From Cheiracanthium punctorium (taxonomy: Eukaryota > Arthropoda > Arachnida > Araneae > Cheiracanthiidae), in the NCBI GenBank assembly GCA_038373885.1, contig JAWZYV010014435.1, positions 1 to 64,000 of the forward strand: 64,000 nt of DNA. The letters are read 5' to 3'. Under the pieces are notes generated by a model. That model saw nothing but the letters and a program-made list of their open reading frames with translations. It was not told the origin of the DNA and ran no database searches. This document shows positions 55,142-64,000 of this stretch, piece by piece. A program made the position numbers and the translations under genes. The stretch's first letter is position 1. Every line of letters begins with the position of its first letter.

Positions 55142-57540
55142 GTATTTACGTATTTTTTTAGGTACATTACGATAGCATAAGCGTCTATGGCAGTCTACAG
55201 GCATGGGCATATTATGCCATACACCATTGCCTTGGTGCCTGTTTACGTTTGCTCTGCAAATTACAGTGGTGATGCAATTAGATGGTTGGATTATATAGCC
55301 ACCTCAAAAGGTATACATATACAGCATGCTCTTAACAGAGCAGGCAAAAAGAAAATTGCTGGATTTTTTGTAGATGGCTTTTGTGAAGAAACACAAACAA
55401 TCTATCAGTATTATGTAAGTTATTTTATTAATGACTATGTCATTTTATCTCTCAACCCTTTATTGAAAATTGTCTGCAAAAATGTGTCCCAAAAAAAAGC
55501 AAGTTAATTTTACATATGTTTAAATACTATTAGTTCACAACAGCTTTAATCTATTGTTACAATATTTTGTAAGCTGTAGAATATGCATCACTATATTTCT
55601 ATAAATAGGTTACAATCATAAAAATTTCAACATAGGTTACCCGGTGAAATACACGAAAAATGAGAGATAAAATTATAGTTAATTAATATAATGTTTTAAT
55701 ATGGCAATAATGAAACTAAAAAATTAGGGGGTGGGGGCTTCCCCTGACGAGGCTCGAACAGCCGAGTTCATATATATATATATTTATTTATTTATTTAAT
55801 CTCTCTCTCTCTTTCTGTGTGTGTGCGCGTGCGTCTGTGCCCGATCGCACATGTGTGCGTTACTTATTTACTTTATTTTATATTTACAGGGATGTTTTTC
55901 CATAGGTATGAAAAATGTTTCGGCGGCGATTCCATAAATATTATCAATGGCTTTACAATGGCATGTTATAGATCCAAAACAGAGACTATTACAGTATTAC
56001 ATCAGCTCTTCGAGCTCATGGATTTTCCATAGTGGAGAAATGGGAGCATGAATTTCTCTCAGAGAAACTCCAAGATGCTAGTTTGAAGTCTTTTTCTCGG
56101 GTCACAGTGTACAAGATTGATTAAAAACACGGAATGCATTTTAGGTGGTAGGACTAATGCCGTTAAATTACATCATGATGTTATTGTAAATATGTGGGTT
56201 TTACATCTTTATATATGTGGATAAGTTCAGTAATTTCTGCATCATATATTTTCCGATTTTAATTACTTGCAAGGAATTTAGCTTATTATATCATTTCAGG
56301 TTAATAAGTATTGCTTATACCCAGTGGGGCATCCAGAGATAATAACTAAAAATTTTAGTTCGATTTATGATTATTTTGGAATAATAAAATGTTCAATATT
56401 GTCCCCAGGTGATCATCTTCCAGTTTTGCCAGTGAAATCCAATAGAAAGTTATTATTTTCCCTGTGTAAAATATGTAGTGAACAACATAATCAAACTCGC
56501 TGTCAACACACTGATCATGAAAGAGCATTAATTGGAATGTGGGGGACAAAAGTCAACCTTGCAGTAAAAAAAAAGGATACAAAATAGTTGAGGTAAGATT
56601 AATTTAAATTCGTATGGCAATTTCTTTTTGCTCAAATTTTAATAAATATGTGAAAGCTATAATACTTTCGTTTTTCCAAATAGATATTCGAAGTTTATCA
56701 CTTTACAAGAATGTCAGATAAATTGTTTCAGTCATATATCGACTTATTTTAAAGAATTAAACAAGAAACTTTCGGTTGGCATAGTGTGTGCGATACTTAA
56801 GATGATAAAGACCTGTATATGAAAAATTATTGCAAGAGAAAACGTGCAACTTAATCCAGACAATATTAAAAAAAAACCTGGTAGACGACAAGTTGCTAAG
56901 TTAGCATTAAACAATTTTTGGGGAAGGTATATCTTTAATTTCGTTTTAAAAAATTTTTAATTTTAATCGAACTTTAATGACTTATTTTATTAATTTATTA
57001 TTTTAGATGGGAAATGAACTCCAACAAAGGCCATATCAGTTATGCGAACACAGATACCGCATTTAATAAGTTACTAACAGATCAAACAAAGAATGTAAGT
57101 TACTCAGAGTTATACTAAATGTGTGTTTTAAGTAAACAGGTAAAAGATATTTATCTGGTGAATCCTCAAGTAGCAGCCACGCACTGGTAACATGAGAAAG
57201 ATTTCCTCCCGCAAGACACAGCAACAAAATATCTTCGTAGCAGCTTTTACCACGACTTGGGCTCCTATAAAGCTCTACTCAGAGATGCATAAGCTTGGTG
57301 AGAGCGTATTATATCATGATACAGATTCAATTATATATGCTAGCACTGGAATAAACGATCCACCACTAGGAAATTTTCTGGGTAAATTCACAGACGAGTT
57401 AGACGGAGACATAATAACAACATTTGTAGGTAATTATAATTCTTTATTTTATTTCGTTGGTAGTTATTTATGATTTCTGACTATTAAATTTTATTTTTTT
57501 TAACTTTTATTAAAAGGGCAAGTACACCGGTGGCCCCATG
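54954..57540 (+). pseudogene. Maverick/Polinton DNA polymerase B, 3' half
   Basis: Continues the gene at 41975. Exon 54954-55034, then 55162-55414 (GDAIRWLDYIATSKGIHIQH, FFVDGFCEETQTIYQYY), then from 55890 (EKCFGGD, frameshifted at a T run), then about 56312-56585 (VGHPEIITKNFS, SDxFGIIK-like, CKICSEQHNQTRCQH), the palm with KLALNNFWGR near 56920, and 57192-57430 with FVAAFTTTWAPIKLYSEM and the catalytic YHDTDS box. A TAA near 55178 and several later stops and frameshifts show it is dead. Splice borders are largely readable. Confidence 0.78.
55093..55142. repeat. (TA)n(TG)n microsatellite
   Basis: Alternating TA then TG dinucleotides inside a polymerase intron. A similar mixed tract (TA, TTTA, CT, TG) lies at about 55770-55850 in the next intron. 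Confidence 0.9.
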
Positions 57541-59680
57541 TGAAATTTGATAATGTTGATTTATTTAATGTTTTCTTAATGTTCAGCTATTTGTTGACTA
57601 TATCTTTAGGTAATTACCTAATTTCTCACAGAAAACTAATGACATATAGGATGAAGCTGAGCAGAATAAATCTAATGTACAAATTAATTTATTTTATTGA
57701 ATCCATAGAATGTTCATCAGAGTTATCCATAAATTAAGCATGTAATTTCAGTCTATCCTATGGATGTAATATATATTACTATGCATTATTATGTTATAAA
57801 ATATTTATTTAGCTTAATTTTTAAATTATACTCCAGAAGTTAATATTATGAAATTAGTACACAAGAAATTTAATATACTTAGCCCATTCATACTTAATAA
57901 GCTAATTTATGAAATGAAAATTATTTTAAGAATTGCTCATATCAAAACTTTCATTTATTTATTCATTTAAATAATGGCGACAGTTTTGCCTCTGTGTGAC
58001 TCATTTCAAGATCTAAATTTTTAAGAGACTCAGAATCTGGGTAACATATTTATTGCATAAGGTTTGTTTAAGAACTACAATTAATTATATAGAAATAACA
58101 TGAGAACTACTTTCTTCACATGGAGCATTTTCCGTAGATGAAAAACATTTCTTATTATTTCATATGCTAAGTATTCATTTCTGTAATTCTTTATAGCCTG
58201 GAAATGATAAAAAAATTGATTTTTGTCAAGATTGTTGAGTGTTTAACAAGGGCTGAAAATGCTAAATATTAAAAAATAAAACTTTTAAAAAATTAATTTC
58301 TGTTAATTTTACATTCACCATACCCTTAAAATTTTTCATTTTCCCATAGATTTGGATTTCTAAAATATCCTTCAGAAAGTGCAATAAAGCAGACCCTGAC
58401 TATAGCTGGGATAGATGGGCAGCTGTCCCGGGCCGAAGTTAAAAAGGGGTGGGGGAACCAAATCAAGAAATGTTCCTACTGTATTTTATAGAAATGTGTT
58501 GTTTCTAGAGAAGTTTTTACTTTTCTCTCTCATTCTCTCATCTTTATCAAATCTCTAAAAAAGTTATTAAATTATACTATATATAACTTTTAATGAAACA
58601 TTTTTAGTAAAATGGTGAATGTCTAATCATATTCGTACCAGGGGGTTGCCCTTTTTTCAATTGCAAAAAAAGAAGAAAAAATTCTAGGCATTTACAAGCG
58701 CAGAAAGCCTCTAACTTAAAGTAAGCTTGTAGTGCCAGGATTTCAAATTTTTATAAACTGAATGGGTATATATGAAAGGGGGGCCCCAATGTTGGCTCAG
58801 TAGGACTGCAAAAAAAGCTTTTTTTTTTTATTCTTTTTTTGTGGACTTTAAAATTAAATATTTTTTCTAAATTAGAAAGCTGCAATTCCCTTAAAATCCA
58901 TAAAAAACTCTTATATGGCTCTAAAAAATCATACCATTAGTATCTTCTTGGGGGTTTTTAAGTATGATTTCTCTCCAGTATTAAATAAAACAGTAATTTC
59001 AGCTAGCCCTGAGAAATGCTCAATTTATTCGACAAGACTAGATGAAATAATTTAAAGGGATATAAAGTTGAAGTTTATGATTTAAAAAAATAGGGATATG
59101 TTTCGGTGTACAAATTAAATTTATTCATTTTACTATAACTATATAAAAATAACTTGTTTTATTATTTTTGTTTTAGGTATTTAAGGAATTCAAGGCTAAA
59201 GAACCCAGACACTGATACAGAGGAATATCCTTGCATTCTGTTGATGGAAAATAGACACAACCAGGCCCGATCCCAGAAGAAAATCTTGGGATCTGGGGGG
59301 GGGGGGGGTGAAGATCAGCTATTTGCCGACTGAAAAAAAAATGGATTTGCCGATTCAGTTTTCTCCTCACTAACAACCTTTTTAAGTAATGCTCCAAATT
59401 ATGAGAAGCAACAAGCCATCACGCCCTGAAAGATCTCGGCGATTTACGTTAACAGCTTTAAAGCACTGCAGTACAGCTGAGCTATCAGCCTTCCCCTCCC
59501 GGATAACAAAACAAAACAAAATAAAAGTTACAACTTGATTACATAATTCAAATTTACATTTTATTTAAATCTGATTTGCATGTAATATTTTAACTCATTA
59601 AATTAAATATTAACCTTTTAAAAATACTAACACTTTATACAAAAACGTTTACTTTATCAATATTACTGAATGTACTTACA
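57541..59680. other. AT-rich, no gene seen
   Basis: Contains worn MITE-like pieces with G runs (about 58375-58460, 58775-58800, 59260-59310). No coding domain recognised. Confidence 0.4.
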
Positions 59681-60091
59681 TTATTTATTAACCAGTTTTA
59701 AGTTAATTCTCGTACGTTTCAACGTTGCCCACTTGATTACTGTGCCATCTAAGTTAATTTTATCTAAAATGTCTTTTTCGGAGTGCAGAAGCAACAAGTC
59801 ATCTAAACGACTGTCTTTCATAGTTGACCTCAAGTAAGTTTTAATTCGTTTTAATTTGCTGAATGACCTTTCATTAGATGCAACTGTTACTGGTGTTCTT
59901 AGGGCTAAACGGCAAAATCGATAAGCCAAAGGTAGAATGCCTTTTAATTCTTCTGCTTTATGCATTATTTTAAGTGTAGAGTCTATACCTTGGCATCTAT
60001 CTGCGAAGATTTCTAATTCAGCTTGACAGTTAAGCCATACCGAGACAGCACTGATTATATATATAAAAAAAAAAAAAAACCTTTCTAACAC
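59681..60091 (-). pseudogene. hAT transposase C-terminal fragment
   Basis: Open on the minus strand for 136 codons: LPLAYRFCRLALRTPVTVAS, NERSFSKLKRIKTYLRST, then LDDLLLLHSEKDILDKI. This is the dimerisation box of TTF-type hAT transposases (DUF4371-associated). The catalytic region upstream is missing; a run of 14 A at 60067-60080 sits at the break. A different hAT family from the one at 40650. Confidence 0.75.
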
Positions 60092-61606
60092 TGTCTTATT
60101 TGTGTTATGATTTCAAAAAATGTTTTGAAAATAATGTTTGTTCTAGCGATCTATGAGTAGTAAAAACAAATTATAGAGTAATATTTTGTGTAATGTTTAA
60201 GTTGTACTACTTATCTTTTGGGTTTGTTTATTATTTCTTTCACGGCACAAACTTTCCGATTCTGCGGTTTGTTTTGATTCGTTTTGCGCGCTTAACGTCA
60301 AAACAGGTTGCCAGATCGGATGAACAAAACTTTTCTTTTTTGATATGTGGTATTGGTATGATTGTAACTTTTGATAAATAATTAATGTTAAAAATGTTTA
60401 TATGTGTTTTTTAAAATCGAGTCGACTTTTCCTTTTCTTTATGCTGACATTTTTTTTTCTTAAATAAATTTTTGATACAAACATCATATTTTGGCTTTGT
60501 AAAGTGTTTGCTAAATTTTAAGTTTTGGTTTAAAAGTTTTTTTTGTATGCTAAAATTTTCTCTCTCTCTTTAACTTTTTATTCTGCCTTTTCTGGTTTTT
60601 TTTATTACCCCTTTTCCCTGCATCAATTTTACATAATTCGATAGATTGGATGAAGATTCGATACAGACATCGAAATCGGCGGAGGAACACAACCACGTGT
60701 AAGAAAAAATGAAAATGCCTCAAAAATATATCAATTAACCAACGAAATAATTAAATTTCCTTTTATTGCGACGTAAATTCACCAATTAAATAAGTTTCAC
60801 TTCAATTTTTATGCACTAAGATATGAAAAAAAATAAAGTTCATGAATGAACTTGATTGTCGCATGACTACAGAAGTGAGAAGGCTGAGGAGTGAAAAGCG
60901 AGCGTGAGGGAGCAAGCGTCTCTCTTCTTCTGCCTGCTGACTGAGATCCGGACGTGAATTTTGAGAGGACGCCGAAAGCATGATGTGGTGGAGACGAGAC
61001 ATGGAGCTGGTCACCTGACACGGCTGTATACCATGGGGGCCCCCAATATTCTTCTTAAAGGCGATAAGTCTAATTTTCTTTTCTTCCTTTTTTCTTTCTC
61101 TATTTAATTTTTTTTTAGCAGTCGGCTACGACGAAAGTGCACTAAAAATAATGGTTAAAATGGCTAGAGAGCTCTATTAATAATAAGTTAAGTTGTTGTT
61201 ATACTCTTATGTAGTGGTGTGGTTAGTTATTTCAAGAAAAAAAAAATTTGTTATGATGAAGTTAATTTAAAATAAATGTGAGTGTTTAAAATCTATCAGA
61301 GTGTTTTCTTCGTTCATTCCATGTGTCTCTTTACTGGGTCTACAATGGCGTCGTTGCGCCATTTTTTTTTAAATCAGCGAATGCACAGATAGAACCTGGG
61401 TCTTTGGCGGCTAAGAATTTTAAACTATACGATTATTTCGGCCTTTATGCCATTTGATTTAAGAAAAAGATATTGGATTGATTGATATTTTTATTTAACT
61501 TTAATTTAGGTATGTTAGAAAATTTAACAAGCTTCGTGAAGTCATGGCATTTGCGCATATACCATTACAATTAGTTAACATTATATACAATTAGCATTAC
61601 AATTAG
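60092..61606. other. No gene seen
   Basis: AT-rich with T runs and a small perfect palindrome at about 61346-61365 (atggcg / cgccat). No coding domain recognised. Confidence 0.4.
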
Positions 61607-61610
61607 TTAA

Positions 61611-61825
61611 CCTGTTCATACCCGAAAGCAGAGATTTCTTCCTCCTGTGTCCATCGTTGCTACCTGGCTTGGGTCGCTGAATGCTGCTGCTATGGCCACA
61701 GCCTTGCACAAGTGCATGTCTGGGCCACAGAAGAGCATTCAAAACCTATTCTGGGAAGTAACGATGGACACAGGAGGGGGAGAATTTCTGCCATCGCGAT
61801 TTTAGCAACATCGGAAGTGAACAGG
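61611..61825. mobile_element. 215-bp TTAA-flanked MITE, piggyBac-like
   Basis: TTAA at 61607-61610 and 61826-61829. Terminal CCTGTTCA and TGAACAGG are inverted, and an inner pair (cctcctgtgtccatcgtt at about 61638 and aacgatggacacaggagg at about 61760) forms a second, longer inverted block. No coding. PiggyBac assignment rests on the TTAA target. Confidence 0.7.
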
Positions 61826-62109
61826 TTAAAGCCAACAAGACACAAAAATATTTACTGCTCATAATGCCTAATCTATGAGCGTTATTTTGTTATCCTTGTA
61901 CAGCTATCAAGAAGACGGACAGCATGCTCTCATAAACCTCAATAATAAATATAGATTTTGTTTTGCTTGAAATGAAGGAACGGAATTCTTTTGTGTTAAC
62001 CGGTAAAAGAACTATAAATAGTACATAGACCCTTTTTAATAGGGTCCATACAATGGTGGATAAAGAATTATTATTATTATTTTATTAATTAATTAATTTT
62101 TTTTGTGTG

Positions 62110-62312
62110 TGGGGGGGTAGGTGTTGAGGCTAAGTTTTAAAAAGTTTATTTCACTCAAACAAAATGTACCATAAAGCAAAATTTTAGTCTAAGCCAATAT
62201 TAAAATTTTGGGAGGGGCTAAGTTATAAAAAATGATTTTTTACGTATTTAACGAGTGTAATAAATTAAAATGTTACTCTTTTTGGGGGGCTGAAACCCCA
62301 GGATCGGCTACT
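62110..62312. mobile_element. Degraded copy of the 43323-type MITE
   Basis: Shares the order gaggctaagttttaaaaag, ttatttcactc, aaaatgtaccataaa, gggaggggctaag, tgttactctttttgggggg and an end reading ggatcggctactg with the intact MITE at 43323. The left TIR is lost. Confidence 0.65.
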
Positions 62313-62785
62313 GGGTACATGGTATTGTACATAGTACTATACTATATATAGTACGTAGTACTATAATACATAATATGCGATCGATGAATATTTACGGCAG
62401 AGCACGGAGTAACAGACAAACGGAATTCATAAACGTTCCAACTTGTTGGAAAGTGTTAAAAAATGCTTAAAAAGACAGAATGTGAGGCTTAATGTGACAC
62501 ACAAAAAAAGATACGATCTGGAATAAGAAAAGTAATTCCAGATTGAAAAGTTAAATTTTCCTGTAATTTAAGAGAAAAATGAAAAATCAGAGATATTGAT
62601 TTTGAGGTCCAAAGATCGGGTCCCCCGTGTATTTGCCCTACCATGCCTCCCTACTTTTTAAGGCCCTATAATCCATACTCTTACATTTTATTTTTGATTA
62701 TAACTTACTCATTATTTTTCTAAAATCAAATTAAGTTACAAAATTGGGGTTCTTTGTATAAATGATATGAAAATAAATACAAATA

Positions 62786-63296
62786 CAGTCAACTCCCTCT
62801 AATCCGCACTCGCTGGGACCAAGGGTTGTGCGGATTACAGGATTTTGCGGATTATAGGTCATTTTTTTTTGTTTACATTTTTACATTTAGAATTTCCCTT
62901 TAAATTATAGTCAATTTACTGTAAACAAATAGGAAATGATGAAAGAAAATGCATATGCTATTGAATAAAAACACAATTAAATGCCAATATAAATACAATT
63001 AAATTTAGAGAATTTACTAAAGGACAGATGAAAGAAAATATTTATACTGCTGAACTAAAACACTATTTTATTTAATATTAAATACAATTACTAATACAAA
63101 ATTAAAAGAATAAATTCTCTCTAACTTTTTATTTATTTTTCATTTTTTCAAACATTGCAGTGATTGCAATTTGTTTAAGAGATTTTAATCTTTCTTCAGA
63201 AATTTTGTCCTGAAGCCTTCTAATTGTCAGAAACTCTTGGTCACTGACAAATGATTGCTTTTGCAAAATGTTTAAAGAGACCCCAAATATGGAAGT
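62786..63296 (-). mobile_element. pogo/Tigger-like element, 3' end
   Basis: The TIR starts at 62786 after TA with cagtcaactccctctaat and has the paired tgcggatta motifs usual for Tigger ends (62826-62860). On the minus strand, an open tail at 63296-63133 (KQSFVSDQEFLTIRRLQDK, then KISEERLKSLKQIAI) is like the C-terminus of a pogo/Tigger transposase. The catalytic part and other TIR are missing. Confidence 0.65.
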
Positions 63297-64000
63297 TTTT
63301 CAACAAACAAACATTCTTTTTTTTTAAGGGCAGTTGTTGTTGTTTTTAATTTCTTTAAAAGACCGTTTTTAACTAAATATATATCTATTATAAAATAAAC
63401 AAGCTCAATCAGAAAGGGAGGAATTTCAATGGTCGCTCACGAAGGGGGGGGGGGGACATGCGGTGCATCATTTGTATATTTGATATCTCAGAATTACATT
63501 AATTTCAGATCTTGTGAGGTAATTTTCGGTTTCTCCTAATGTAAAAATATTCTATGCTATTATATAAGCTCTAAAGAGGAAAAGAATGTTATCCTTTTCA
63601 CACACACACACGTGCATTACATTTCAAGTGGTGATGATTCATTATTTTTGCATCTGCTCCTCCGGCAGCTAAATATAAACAAAGAGAAACGCCATGTGGT
63701 CTGTTTATGCTTTTCTTTCTTTCTTCCTACAGAACTGCAGTTATGTGGAGAAAGTTTTTGTTGCATAATAAATCGCTAGACAGAAGATCAAAAGGGTGAG
63801 GTAGGGGGAGAATCGGAAAATTGCGCAACTGTTGTGTCGTCTGCCAAATCGCGGTTTGTGTTTAAAGTTAAGCATGTTACATATTTTCACCCAATTTTAA
63901 TTGCAACGGTCAATCTTTACGATTGTCTCGCGAGTTTTTCTCTCTCTCATAGAGCAAACGTTTTCGTTGATTGTTTGTTTGTTTCATTCAGGAAAAGAGT
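63297..64000. other. No gene seen
   Basis: AT-rich with short G and T runs; nothing recognised. Confidence 0.4.

Noticed and set aside
59405..59505. tRNA-like segment on the minus strand (tagctcagctg box)
   Set aside because: It has an A-box-like motif but no convincing B box or cloverleaf; at most a worn tRNA-derived SINE.

Overview
The window is eukaryotic and looks like a transposon-packed, AT-rich arthropod genome; a spider or other arachnid is my guess from the style of the elements (inference, not shown by any host gene). I see no clear host gene. Almost every recognisable coding stretch belongs to a mobile element, and most elements sit inside other elements. Several insertions could be closed to the base because both flanks carry a matching target-site duplication (TSD).

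Layout. 0.5-0.9 kb: decayed terminal exon resembling a MADF/BESS protein. 1.7-3.1 kb: tail of a Ty3/gypsy-type integrase, interrupted by a 736-bp terminal-inverted-repeat (TIR) element. 3.1-11.5 kb: an old RNase-H-carrying non-LTR retrotransposon of I-clade type (copy A/C, minus strand) split by a full-length, apparently intact relative (copy B, 4908-10618). 11.5-13.4 kb: mostly anonymous. 13.5-14.0 kb: dead Tc1-like transposase. 14.3-15.7 kb: dead fragment F of the same non-LTR superfamily. 15.7-18.3 kb: dead THAP/P-type transposase. 19.6-20.4 kb: BED-finger end of a hAT transposase, cut by non-LTR copy E. Copy E (20377-37752) is itself split by non-LTR copy D (23037-28731) and by a 6.26-kb P-like transposon (29670-35926). 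38-41 kb: Helitron-like end, a long-TIR element, a 5'-truncated non-LTR tail (copy G), and a hAT C-terminal fragment.

41.4-57.5 kb: a CXC-type cysteine-rich gene remnant followed by a Maverick/Polinton protein-primed DNA polymerase B, decayed but with readable intron borders. Its ~90-bp intron was expanded to 10.9 kb by a Jockey-clade element (44076-54907). That element was later hit by a 4.4-kb foldback-like element with minisatellite TIRs (45982-50406) and by an intact DD34E Tc1-like transposon (52071-53479). Small hAT-type MITEs sit in the foldback element and in another polymerase intron. 57.5-64 kb: anonymous AT-rich DNA with a hAT C-terminus, a TTAA-flanked MITE and a pogo/Tigger end.

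How the parts work together. The I-type elements have a gag-like ORF1 (three zinc knuckles) and an ORF2 (endonuclease, reverse transcriptase, RNase H) joined by a stop/start overlap, a very conserved 5' leader, and a (CCAA)n tail in place of poly(A). Copy B and the DD34E transposon are the only clearly uninterrupted coding systems. The P-like element is complete from TIR to TIR, but its transposase has one in-frame stop. Relative ages follow from the nesting: hAT remnant, then E, then D and P; A/C, then B; Polinton, then Jockey, then foldback and Tc1.
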